A stretch of 11,477 bases of DNA from Penaeus vannamei (GCF_042767895.1 NC_091553.1:40446814-40458290), one strand, 5' to 3'. Counted from the first letter of the stretch, positions 1 through 8,148 are shown. Notes: a model not told the origin generated them from the sequence alone. Translations and numbers: made by a program.

Positions 1-240
1 CCCCTTCCCCTACTCCCTCTCCCCCACGGATTCAAGGGCCTCGTCCTCGCCATCCACCTGACGAAAGATATATATCGGCGCTCGTCCTCCGTGTCATGGA
101 CAAATTATAACAGCAAAACCGCCTCTCCGATAGCATAGGCGGTTAACTCGGTTCTTAATCTGTTTCAACTCATTAGCTCTGCACTGGACGAAAACACCTT
201 TGGGAGAAGTGGGTTGGTTTTCCTTTTTTCGGTCGTTGGG
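1..240. other. Unique non-coding DNA left of the minisatellite
   Basis: The first 25 bases are C/T-rich and look like the tail of another pyrimidine tract that continues outside the window. The rest is mixed-composition DNA with no convincing reading frame. The only structure I see is a perfect 8-bp inverted repeat, AACCGCCT (117-124) and AGGCGGTT (137-144), separated by 12 nt. About three such pairs are expected by chance in a window of this size, so I attach no function to it. Bases 229-240 grade into the first minisatellite unit. Confidence 0.6.
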
Positions 241-1054
241 CGTGTTGCTATTACACTGGATGTGTTGCTATTACCCTGGGTGAGTTATTATTACCTTGGT
301 CGTGTTGCTATTACACTGGATGTGTTGCTATTACCCTGGGTGTATTGCTATTACTCTGGGCGTGTTGCTATTACCCTGGGTGTGTTGCTATTACTCGGGT
401 TGTGTTGCTATTACCCTGGGTGTGTTGCTATTACTCCGGGTGTGTTGCTTTTACCCTGGTTGTGTTGCTATTACTCTGGTTGTGTTGCTATTACCCTGGG
501 TGTGTCGCTATTACTCTGGGCGTGTTGCTATTACCCTGGGTGTGTTGCTAGTACCCTGGGTGTGTTGCCATTACCCTGGGTGTGTTGCCATTACCCTGGG
601 TGTGTTGCCATTACCCTGGGTGTGTTGCCATTACCCTGGGTGAGTTGCTATTACCCTGGGTGTGTTGCTATTACCCTGGGTGTGTTGCTATTACCCTGGG
701 CGTGTTGCTATTACCCTGGGCGTGTTGCTATTACCCTGGGCGTGTTGCTATTACCCTGGGCGTGTTGCTATTACCCTGGGTGAGTTGCTATTACCCTGGG
801 CGTGTTGCTATTACCCTGGGCGTGTTGCTATTACCCCAGGCGTGTTGCTTTTACCTTGGGCGTGTTGCTATTACCCTGGGTGTGTTGCTATTACCCTGGG
901 TGTGTTGCTATTACCCTGGGTGTGTTGCTATTACCCTGGGCGTGTTGCTATTACCCTGGGTGTGTTGCTATTACCCTGGGTGTGTTGCTATTACCCTGGG
1001 CGTGTTGCTATTACCCTGGGCGTGTTGCTATTACCCTGGGTGTGTTGATATTAC
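241..1054. repeat. 20-bp minisatellite, about 40.7 copies, indel-free
   Basis: The unit is TGTGTTGCTATTACCCTGGG. Forty complete copies and a 14-base partial copy follow each other without a single insertion or deletion; every unit starts exactly 20 bases after the last. Variation is by substitution only. Unit position 1 toggles between T (26 units) and C (15 units). TGAG-starting units occur at 281, 641 and 781. Four consecutive units (561-640) carry GCCA for GCTA. Higher-order structure is visible: 241-280 equals 301-340, and the 60-bp blocks 661-720, 901-960 and 961-1020 are identical. Because 20 is not a multiple of 3 and the unit has no stop in any plus frame, all three plus frames stay open and give the same 20-residue hydrophobic period. 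That is a consequence of the repeat and not evidence of a protein. The minus strand has stops (TAA, TAG) within every few units. Confidence 0.97.
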
Positions 1055-1104
1055 ACACCCACAGCTGGGGCCGCATGGGCATATGGGAGGTGCATAAAAT
1101 TACA

Positions 1105-1109
<5 letters not shown>

Positions 1110-1201
<92 letters not shown>

Positions 1202-1207
1202 GTATGT
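1110..1207. repeat. (AT)40 microsatellite followed by (TATG)n
   Basis: Bases 1110-1189 are a perfect AT alternation of 80 nt. It passes directly into about five TATG units (1187-1207). Perfect AT runs of this length extrude cruciforms easily and are typical sites of polymerase slippage and assembly error. The tract starts about 55 bp after the 20-bp minisatellite ends, so two unrelated tandem repeats are nearly adjacent. Confidence 0.97.
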
Positions 1208-1635
1208 ACACAGAGTACAACAAATAATACAAAAAATAAATGGATACATGTATACATACAGACCCAGCCATTATTTCAGACACACACAAACTCATACACC
1301 CCCGTAATGTAAATAAATAATCACTTGCACACCTCAGTAATCAAAGTCCAATTAGTAACAAACACGCATAAGACATGAAACAACTCATTTCTACCAAAAA
1401 ATACTCCTCCCCCAAAAAAAGAAAAGAAAAAGAAAGATAAAAAAAATCAGTACATAAAGCACACACAGAAGCACCTCCCCCCTCCTTCCACCTCTTTATT
1501 ATTATTTTTTATTACCATTTTTTCTCACGTGTGTGGCTCTAATTACGTCATTAAGGATGGACCACCACACTCCTAATCCATCACACTCCCCAACAGCTGA
1601 CTTTCCCTTCCATGGGACTTTCGACCTAAAGAAAA
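1208..1635. other. A-rich unique DNA with short low-complexity patches
   Basis: No coding region is supported. Visible patches are an A-rich stretch (1414-1447), a TTATTA/T-rich stretch (1496-1525), a CACGTG hexamer (1526-1531) and a TTACGTCA (1543-1550) that matches a CRE/ATF-type site. A short direct repeat, CCACCACACTCC (1562-1573) and CCATCACACTCC (1578-1589), has 11 of 12 identical positions at a 16-bp offset. The transcription-factor-like motifs are isolated and near chance frequency, so they are recorded only as sequence observations. Confidence 0.5.
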
Positions 1636-1702
1636 GGCGACCGAAGGGTGGGATCGAACGCATGCGCAACAGCTATCATTCCGAGTAATTACCGGGGCCG
1701 CC
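1636..1702 (-). other. Possible tRNA-like or SINE-head element
   Basis: Read on the minus strand, this 67-nt stretch begins GGCGGCC and ends GGTCGCC. The two can pair over 7 bp with one G-U, like an acceptor stem, and TTTT follows directly (a potential RNA polymerase III stop). Inside is GTTCGATCC (minus strand of 1651-1659), close to the B-box consensus GGTTCGANNCC. A loose A-box-like segment, GGTAATTACTCGG, lies upstream of it. Against a functional tRNA: the bases before the B-box do not form a T stem with those after it, the B-box lies about 4 nt too far from the 3' end, and I cannot place an anticodon arm. A decayed tRNA-derived SINE head or a chance hairpin are both possible. Confidence 0.25.
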
Positions 1703-1776
1703 TGAGTAAACCTGCGACTTAAAACGAACCGGAAGATGATCGATCACGTGTCGAGATCGCCGTATAAGAGAACCGC

Positions 1777-2053
1777 AGAGAAGAGGAGGAAGAGGAAGAA
1801 GGAGAAGGGGGGGGAGGAGAAGAAGAAGGAGAAGGAGAAGGAGAAGGAGAAGGAGAAGGAGAAGGAGAAGGAGAAGGAGAAGGAGAATGAGAAGGAGAAG
1901 GAGAAGGAGGAAGGAGAAGGAGGAGGAGAAAGGAGAAGAAGAAGAAGAAGAAGAAGAAGAAGAAGAAGAAGAAGAAGAAGAAGAAGAAGAAGAAGAAGAA
2001 GAAGGAGGAGGAGGAGGAGAAGAAGAAGGAGGAGGAGGAGAAGGAGGAGGAGA
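1777..2053 (+). repeat. 277-nt polypurine tract with (GGAGAA)n and (GAA)~23
   Basis: All 277 plus-strand bases are A or G except one T at 1888. The left part is irregular GA, the middle (about 1827-1886) is a GGAGAA-type hexamer array, 1934-2003 is a perfect GAA run of about 23 units, and the right part is GGA/GAA mix. Pure purine:pyrimidine DNA with mirror symmetry can form intramolecular triplex (H-DNA), and long GAA runs are known to do so. Open frames across it give only Lys-Glu, Arg or Glu strings (plus) and Ser or Leu strings (minus), which are artefacts of composition. Confidence 0.97.
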
Positions 2054-2912
2054 CGAAGACAACAAGGCATATGAAAATGCAAGAGATAATAAAAATGAGG
2101 TGTTAGAGGAGGAGACAAAGACGAAGTTGGAGCAAAATTCAAACTGACAGGAAAAAAAGAGAAAGATATTTTACTTCTGCCTGCCTGCCGCTCCTTACAA
2201 TTTCTGCGATTGCGCTTCACAATCTACAGTTTATTACCCCCAGGATCAACTGCCAAACTGTCACGAAATAAACAGTAATCAGCTGTGCAGAATTCTATCC
2301 GAGGCAGATCACCTCATTCGTATCAACCTAATTCCAGAGTATGAATTTATTCTGCTCGTAATTCATCAATTTGTGCGCAAAACTCGATACGTAAATATCT
2401 AAACTGTGACAGATTCTTTACCGCAGTTTATATCAGATGAATATTATGAAAACAAATAACTTACCATGCTAACGAATGATTACCAACCACAGCGGTGTGT
2501 GACATTCGTGTAAGTACGTGAGGAAGTAACAGCTGAGGTTGTGGTGGCGGTGAGGGTAGCAAGGAAGGTAGGTGAAGCAAGAGAGGGAAAAGTAATAGCT
2601 AATTAGTAGTATAATTAGCTGTAGCAATTAGAACAGCCGTAGTAGAAGCAGTAGCTAAATAACAGAGGTTGTGATAGTCAAAGCGCTCCCAAAATTATAT
2701 AAAACAGAAACTTTAATTCACATGCGGATAAAAATAAGGGAAAAAAATGAAATAAAAATATCCTTTAATTGTCTTCCTTTCCGGCAGCCGCTCGCTCACT
2801 CTCATTATGTCTACAACGAACTCCGCCAGCCTCCGCTTTCATCTCAAATGAGTGAGTGCGGGACGTGAGGAGAATGGCTAACGTTCATTATACGTTTCCG
2901 TGAACGTTTGCG
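2054..2912. other. Unique intergenic or intronic DNA, no gene recognised
   Basis: Bases 2060-2150 are A/G-rich flank of the purine block. The remainder is mixed, moderately AT-rich sequence without a sustained coding frame. Two perfect hairpins occur. AGCTAATTA (2597-2605) pairs with TAATTAGCT (2612-2620) over 9 bp with a 6-nt loop, each arm carrying a homeodomain-type TAATTA core. AACGTTCA (2880-2887) pairs with TGAACGTT (2901-2908) around a 13-nt spacer. GTAAGT-like donor strings occur at about 2510 (plus) and 2460-2465 (minus), but no adjoining open frame with coding character supports splicing there. Confidence 0.5.
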
Positions 2913-3420
2913 CCCCCCCCCCCGCCCCCTGCACCGCCCCAGCCCTGCACGCCCATTCACGCCTCGATTTCCGTCTAGCATGCGAGGTCTCGGATTTCCG
3001 GATTTTCGGCCTCTCGGGTTTACGGGTTTTGGAATTTATGGATTTTCGTAATTGTGGTTTTCTCATGTTTTATTTCATTCTGTATTATTTATTCATTTAT
3101 CGTTATTAATATTTTGTGTGTGTGTAGGTGTGCACGCGCCAGTGATTTCGTGCGTGTGTATGCGGCCGTGTTCGTGCGTTTTTTAAGCTCGGGGTTTTTC
3201 GAATTTTCGGGTTCCTCCAGGCATTGCCCCCCTCCCTCCCTCCCCGCCACCCCGACTTCCCCGTCATCCAAAGCCAACCTCGAAATGCAAACGACAAACC
3301 GATTAATGCCGTTTCCTCCGAGCCTCTCTGGCGGCGGACCCGACTCGTGTCCGGGAATGGCGTGGCGCTGGAGCTGGAAACCCTGGTCGCATTTACGGAA
3401 ATATATTGCATACGAGTGTT
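2913..3420. other. C-run, CpG-bearing unique DNA and degenerate GGATTTTCGG motifs
   Basis: An 11-base C run (2913-2923) continues as a C-rich stretch to about 2940. Between about 2990 and 3050, and again near 3188-3213, the plus strand carries loosely repeated GGATTTTCG/CGGGTTTTCG-like words, a cryptic low-order repeat. Bases 3114-3125 hold a short GT run. Bases 3225-3400 are GC-rich with several CpGs, and more than one frame is open there, but codon patterns differ by frame in no convincing way and I recognise no product. Confidence 0.45.
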
Positions 3421-3444
3421 CTACATACAGTATATCTATCTGTA

Positions 3445-3477
<33 letters not shown>
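3421..3477. repeat. (TA)n microsatellite truncated by assembly gap
   Basis: After an imperfect start (TATATCTATCTG), the sequence becomes a clean TA alternation from about 3450 and is still repeating when it hits the first N. The true length of the tract is therefore unknown, and the repeat is the probable cause of the gap. Confidence 0.9.
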
Positions 3478-3977
3478 NNNNNNNNNNNNNNNNNNNNNNN
3501 NNNNNNNNNNNNNNNNNNNNNNNNNNNNNNNNNNNNNNNNNNNNNNNNNNNNNNNNNNNNNNNNNNNNNNNNNNNNNNNNNNNNNNNNNNNNNNNNNNNN
3601 NNNNNNNNNNNNNNNNNNNNNNNNNNNNNNNNNNNNNNNNNNNNNNNNNNNNNNNNNNNNNNNNNNNNNNNNNNNNNNNNNNNNNNNNNNNNNNNNNNNN
3701 NNNNNNNNNNNNNNNNNNNNNNNNNNNNNNNNNNNNNNNNNNNNNNNNNNNNNNNNNNNNNNNNNNNNNNNNNNNNNNNNNNNNNNNNNNNNNNNNNNNN
3801 NNNNNNNNNNNNNNNNNNNNNNNNNNNNNNNNNNNNNNNNNNNNNNNNNNNNNNNNNNNNNNNNNNNNNNNNNNNNNNNNNNNNNNNNNNNNNNNNNNNN
3901 NNNNNNNNNNNNNNNNNNNNNNNNNNNNNNNNNNNNNNNNNNNNNNNNNNNNNNNNNNNNNNNNNNNNNNNNNNNNN
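3478..3977. other. Assembly gap, exactly 500 N
   Basis: The run of N is exactly 500 bases. A round number like this is a conventional placeholder in scaffolding (for example Hi-C joins), so it should be read as a gap of unknown size. The left side ends in (TA)n. The right side begins with a G-rich stretch, GGGGGGTGGGGTGG, unlike the left side. Any open frame spanning it is meaningless. Confidence 0.98.
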
Positions 3978-4390
3978 GGGGGGTGGGGTGGAGTACACAT
4001 AAACAACCCATGTCATTTCGCACATGTAAAAAACAACACAATAACGCAGCTTCACGCAATCACCCTCTCCCCTCCCAAAAAAAAAAGAACTTGCCCATCA
4101 CGCGATGCCACACAAGTGAAGAGAAAAAAAGGAAAAAAATGATAAAAAAAAACGATAAAAGAAACAAGAAAATGAAGCCCAAAAGAGAAGCGGCCTCGTA
4201 TCTCCGAAGCCCATCTCCGAGGCCCGAAATCTCCCCCCCCCCCCCGTGCCTCTCGGTCATGATGCGACGAGTCAAGTGTGAATTAGAATCTATTTTGGTG
4301 CCGAAACACAGGACTTTTGGGTCGCTAAACGCACTCGCTTTTTTTATCGGTCACGCGCCGCTGTTGGGGCTCCTGACCCGAGAGCGGCCG
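3978..4390. other. Unique DNA with A-rich and C-run patches
   Basis: A G-rich start is followed by ordinary sequence, an A-rich patch with runs of 6-9 A (about 4077-4175), a 13-base C run (4233-4245) and a mixed, CpG-containing segment (4250-4390) that ends in GCGGCCGC (4384-4391). I see no coding frame that stands out and no RNA gene. Confidence 0.5.
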
Positions 4391-4806
4391 CTTCCCTCTT
4401 CCCTTGTCTGTGTCTGTCTGTCTGTCTGTCGGCGTCTCTCTAAAGGTGATTTTGTTTGTATTTCTTGTGCTTGTCTCATTTCTTTCTCTGTTTCTGTCTC
4501 TCTATTTCTTTCTTTCTGTCTCTCTCTCTCCCTTCATTCTCCTTCCTTCCCTCCCTCTTACCCTGTCTCTCCTTTCCTCATACCTCTCTCTCTCCATCCC
4601 CTCTCTTTTTCCCTCCCTTCTCTCTCTTTCTTTCTCCCACCCCTCTCTCCCCTCATTCTCCCTCCTTTCCTCCCTCTTACCCTCCTCCTCCCCCTCTCTC
4701 CCTCTTACCCTCTCCCTGCCTCTTACCCTCCCTCTCCAACTCCCTCCCTCTTACCCTCCCCCTCCGTCGCCCTCCCTCCCTCTCACCCTATCTCTCCTCC
4801 CCTCAT
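4391..4806. repeat. Pyrimidine-rich (CT/CCT) tract with TGTC start
   Basis: A short (TGTC)n array (4406-4430) leads into about 370 bp that is almost entirely C and T on the plus strand. CT dinucleotide runs are mixed with CCCT and CTTT. The word CCTCTTACCCT recurs irregularly (for example near 4672, 4703, 4720 and 4748), giving a degenerate repeat. It is not the arthropod telomere unit (TTAGG/CCTAA). Open frames here read as Ser/Leu/Pro strings caused by CT composition. Confidence 0.9.
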
Positions 4807-5399
4807 GCCATGTAGGACACAACATAAACCGAATAATAACAGGGACGAGTTATTGATAAAATAGAACACATCCACATAGTTCTTTCCGAATTTTACTGAA
4901 TAATTCCATAACCAGCGAGTTACATAATGCTAGTCCCTACAGTGGATGGCCAGCTGATATAAAAAAAAAATGTAAATATTTTCCCCAATAACACGAAGAT
5001 TGAATAACATGTCCCAAGTCTACAGAAACATGGCTTTAATTTTCACGGTTCGGACTGTGCCATTGCAAACATTTATCATAATCTTAATGAGATACCTGTG
5101 TATGTGTGCGTGTTGTTTGTGCGCTTACATGTACGTGTGCGTGTGCGTACGTGTTTTCGTACGTATACGCGTGTTTTTACATCATCAAAACATCCCATCC
5201 CATGTCCATAATTTTCATCAACGCTGCCGACACTCCAACATTTCAACTGATGATAGTTTAACCTTCACGTGTGTCGGATTCGCTGAAAAGACCCGGGCAC
5301 TCACCCACACGCCGCCCACGCGACACTTGCACACCCTCTGCCTTCGAAAACATCAAGATTCTACGTATTTTCCTGTTGTGTGTGCTTTCAACACCTTTC
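4807..5399. other. Unique AT-leaning DNA with a GT/TACG alternating patch
   Basis: Bases 4807-5095 are unique with no coding signal. Bases 5097-5173 are rich in TGTG, GTGCGTGTGCG and TACGTATACG, an alternating purine-pyrimidine patch. The remainder to 5399 is mixed sequence. A frame starting at 5000 stays open for 184 codons, but it runs into the following CT tract, has a Cys/Val/Tyr-rich middle that mirrors the GT repeat, and shows no family motif, so I do not call it. Confidence 0.5.
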
Positions 5400-5745
5400 T
5401 CGATTACCAATTTCTCTACCTATCGGTCTCTCTTTTGTTCTCCCTCTGTCATCTCCTCTCTCTATTTTTCCCTCTTGTTCTTATTATCTCTCTGTTTCTC
5501 CCTGTTCTCTATTTCTATTCTCCCTCCCCTACCACTCTCTCTCAATCTCTCTAACTCCCTTTATCTATCTATCTCTTCCCTTTCTCTCTCTCTCTTAGTA
5601 TCTCCCCCTCCCTCTCTCACATTCCCGCTCTCTCCATCCCTTCCTCCCTCTCCCTCTCATTCCTTGCCCTCCTCTTCTCCTTCTCCATCACCCTCCCTCC
5701 TTCTCTATCCCTATCTACCTATTTATTGTCTTCTCCCTCATGTGC
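5400..5745. repeat. CT-rich pyrimidine tract
   Basis: About 345 bp of strongly pyrimidine-biased plus strand, with CTCTCT, CCCTC and TCTATC words and only scattered purines. It resembles the tracts at 4391-4806 and 10190-10912 in style but is not a copy of them. No protein is supported. Confidence 0.88.
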
Positions 5746-6495
5746 CTGATACTGTAACGCACTGGATTCAAAATATTCCCCATTAACAAACGTATAAGTA
5801 TGTAATAAAGTTTTTTTTCTATAGCACTTACTACATTTAATGGAAATAGTGACAGACAAAGATAAAAAAGGTAAAATAAAATAAAATTCAAAAACACATA
5901 AGAGAGTTTGTCGCGAGTTAACCGTTTCGTTTCGTTGGCAAACTTTATAAATACTTTTTTTTCATTCGTAAACTCTTTTTAACTGTATGTAATGTAACTA
6001 TTTCGAAAATTTCAATGTTATAGGAAAGGATGCTATACATTTAACAAAAAAAAATATATAACCGTACTTTCATTTCATTTTCCGATAGTAAATATTATTA
6101 AAAGTGGTCCTATCCGAGTTGGTAAAACAGTAGTCCAACTTTTTCCGGGTTACATAAAGTGGCACCGTCATTTGAAAAAAAAAAGAAAAAAAAGAAAAAG
6201 AAAAAAAGAAAAAGCTTTTGTTGGTATTGCTCGAAAACGAAGTAAATGAATCCACAGTTATTAGCATCGGGCATAAATGTGGCCATTATGAAATAACTCC
6301 GCGAGCATTTAAACAAATCATGATCTCGTAATTTCATATTCTATATATTCATTTCCCCCGTCGTATCATGCCGCGCTTGTGCCTTTCATACATATACAGT
6401 CGTAATATTGCATGCAAGCGAGACCAGGTAAGTGTTCAATGTGATTATTTCAGCTAGTCCTTACGGATCAACGTGCGTTTGTAAGTGAAATCTAT
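5746..6495. other. AT-rich unique DNA with an A/G-rich run
   Basis: Roughly 750 bp of AT-rich sequence. The only internal repeat is an A-rich run with interspersed G (6175-6214). Its minus-strand translation is a poly-Phe/Ser string and is not real. Scattered AATAAA-like strings occur as expected in AT-rich DNA and are not placed next to any exon. Confidence 0.5.
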
Positions 6496-6660
6496 ACACG
6501 CGCGCGCACGCACAAACGCCCACCCACCCACACATACACACTCAAACACGCACACACACTCAAACACGCACACCCATTTAAACATTCTAACACACGCTCG
6601 CGCACACGCATACGTATACGCACACGCGCGCGCACGCACACCCACGTACACATATATATA
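6496..6660. repeat. Alternating CA/CG purine-pyrimidine region
   Basis: Cores CACGCGCGCGCACGCAC (starting at 6497) and CACACGCGCGCGCACGCAC (about 6621-6639) flank CA-rich sequence. CTCAAACACGCACAC is duplicated at 6541 and 6559 (18-bp period). A TACGTATACG core lies at about 6611. Alternating CG/CA dinucleotides are the classic sequence class for left-handed Z-DNA. No gene is supported. Confidence 0.85.
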
Positions 6661-6777
6661 AACATACGCGTATTTATATGAAGGGAGCTTATCTATGTCA
6701 TCTAAATACAGGGTTGAATTAGCAACCTTCATTTCCGTCACCGCGACATGACGATAGAAATTGAGGTTAATGTTTAC
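6661..6777. other. Short unique spacer between two microsatellites
   Basis: About 115 bp of non-repetitive DNA separates the CA/CG region from the CA/TA compound repeat. No feature is recognised. Confidence 0.5.
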
Positions 6778-6822
6778 ATATGTACACACACACACATATA
6801 TGTACACACATACATATATATG

Positions 6823-6912
<90 letters not shown>

Positions 6913-6935
6913 AATATATATATGTATATATATAT

Positions 6936-6966
<31 letters not shown>

Positions 6967-7021
6967 GATAGATAGATAGATACATACATACATACATATA
7001 TAAACATATGTATACATATAT
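6778..7021. repeat. Compound microsatellite: (AC)n, (TA)n, (GATA)n, (CATA)n
   Basis: The order is imperfect TACACA/TATATG, a pure (AC)n run (6826-6872), a pure (TA)n run (6872-6902), interrupted TA with TATG and AAATA, then TAGA/GATA units (about 6964-6981), CATA units (6981-6996) and a degenerate TATA tail. Neighbouring blocks differ by one base per unit, as in compound repeats built by point mutation and slippage. Long frames over it on either strand (Tyr-Ile or Thr-His strings) are artefacts. Confidence 0.95.
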
Positions 7022-7162
7022 TTTTAAATATATTGCCTTATTTTTCTTTCTATTTACCTGATTGATTGGGTTTCCATTCCACTTATTGACCGCATACATA
7101 CACACATTCTCAGACATACACGCACAAAAATCACACATAAAAAAACTAAAACAACACTCGTG
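7022..7162. other. Unique spacer grading into CA-rich DNA
   Basis: Mixed AT-rich sequence with scattered ACACA words from about 7095. No coding or RNA feature is seen. Confidence 0.5.
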
Positions 7163-7201
7163 CACACACACACACACACACACACATACACACACACACA
7201 C
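7163..7201. repeat. (CA)n microsatellite, one interruption
   Basis: A 39-nt CA run with a single CATA interruption near 7185-7190. It is the second CA array within 300 bp of the compound repeat. Confidence 0.95.
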
Positions 7202-7475
7202 TGCAAAACCCACACGCACCGCACGAGCCATCGACCGCCTGCTCGGGTACACATTTTTGAAAACGCGTCTATTTTCTCTCGTTGAGGGAAGTTACGCACT
7301 CTCCAAACTACACAATGTCCGGCCGGTTTGGAAGGCTGAGGTTTGTTCCTTTTGTCACGTGAACAAACAACGAAGGGGTCTCCTTGCGTCCCCAACAGAG
7401 AATAGAGAACGGGGGTGATACTTCTAGAGCAGTTGGTGTTTATTTGTTTATATATCCATTCATTTGTCAATTTGT
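7202..7475. other. Unique DNA, no gene recognised
   Basis: A mixed, slightly GC-richer stretch (7205-7420) precedes the 39-bp repeat. A plus frame is open from 7062 to 7418 but starts inside the CA array, and its later part (7205-7418) has no motif I know. A perfect 8-bp inverted repeat, GTTTGTTC (7341-7348) and GAACAAAC (7361-7368), encloses a 12-nt spacer whose last five bases are CACGT. One perfect CACGTG lies at 7356-7361. Confidence 0.45.
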
Positions 7476-7625
7476 CTGTCAGTTGATGTATTTCATTACT
7501 CCAAAGACCTATCTGTCGGTTAATGTATTTAATTATTCCAAAGACATGTATCCGTCAGTTAATGTATTTAATAATTGCAAAGACATCTATCTGTCGGTTA
7601 ATGTATTTAATTATTCCAAAGACAG
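7476..7625. repeat. 39-bp minisatellite, four copies (first copy 37 bp)
   Basis: Copies start at 7476, 7513, 7552 and 7591, each with the anchors (C)TGTC(A/G)GTT(A/G)ATGTATTT and CAAAGAC. Copies 2 and 4 are identical over their first 34 bases, while copies 1 and 3 carry CAGTT for CGGTT and other changes. Copy 1 lacks two bases before the final CTAT, which shifts the reading frame, so the 13-residue peptide period seen in copies 2-4 is not conserved across the array. This argues against coding and for a small minisatellite. Confidence 0.93.
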
Positions 7626-7916
7626 GCTCTCTAAATATCAAGTTTAAATTGAATGATGCCTCGGCCGACACTACCTTCCACTCTCTCCCCCGTCGCGGAA
7701 AATGTATGTTATTCATTTACTCGCCTTTGCATGGGACCGTCGCAGCTATTAATCAACAACAGGCTTGAATACTAGCGCTGGACAGTTCACTATCGTAGCT
7801 TACGTCTAGATTGCAACACTGGGCATAGAGAACTTTCAGTGCGACTTTGAACGACAAGAAAAACACCGAAATATCTATTAATTCTTAAGTCTTTTTCGTT
7901 CAAAAAGGAAATGCCC
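7626..7916. other. Unique DNA between minisatellite and hexamer tract
   Basis: About 290 bp of mixed sequence with no repeat, RNA or coding feature that I can support. Confidence 0.5.
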
Positions 7917-8080
7917 AAAGAATAAAAAGAATAAGAATAAGAAATTCAAGAATAAGAATATACCAGGAAAAATATGTCGAGGCATAAGAACAAGAATAAA
8001 AATAAAATAAGAAAAGATGAGAATAAGAAATTAGAAACAAACAAGAATAAAGAATAAGGATAATGCCAAAAAAATAACAA
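7917..8080. repeat. Degenerate (AAGAAT)n hexamer tract
   Basis: AAGAATAAGAATAAGAA-type words recur through about 160 bp with frequent substitutions and short insertions, as in an old decaying hexanucleotide repeat. The plus strand is almost free of C. Minus-strand frames give Phe/Leu/Tyr/Ser strings from the AT-rich code. Confidence 0.85.
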
Positions 8081-8148
8081 GTACAAAGAAGAAACATAAG
8101 TAATCTCAAAAACTAAGAAATAAAAGACAAATAACACAACCGACTGCA

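Noticed and set aside
214..1110. Several long plus-strand frames encoding a 20-residue hydrophobic repeat
   Set aside because: All three plus frames are open because the 20-bp unit lacks stops in any plus frame and cycles through frames. This is a property of the repeat, with no start context, splice signals or codon bias.
1736..2220. Lys-Glu, Arg, Glu, Ser and Leu homopolymer frames on both strands
   Set aside because: They mirror the GAA/GGA purine tract in each frame; composition alone explains them.
2455..2520. GTAAGT-like splice donors on both strands
   Set aside because: No adjoining open frame with coding character and no acceptor partner; such strings are common by chance.
4550..4770. 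CTTACCCT words as possible telomere-like repeat
   Set aside because: The arthropod telomere unit is TTAGG/CCTAA. The words here are irregularly spaced and do not match it.
3054..4864. Frames of 198 to 546 codons crossing the N gap
   Set aside because: About 166 of the codons in each are N and cannot be assessed. The real parts are TA and CT repeats and short unclear stretches.
6454..7252. Long Tyr-Ile, Cys-Val and Thr-His frames
   Set aside because: They are translations of (TA)n, (CA)n and (GT)n microsatellites.
117..7368. Perfect 8-bp inverted repeats at 117-144, 2880-2908 and 7341-7368
   Set aside because: About three such pairs with short loops are expected by chance in 11 kb, so they are not individually meaningful.
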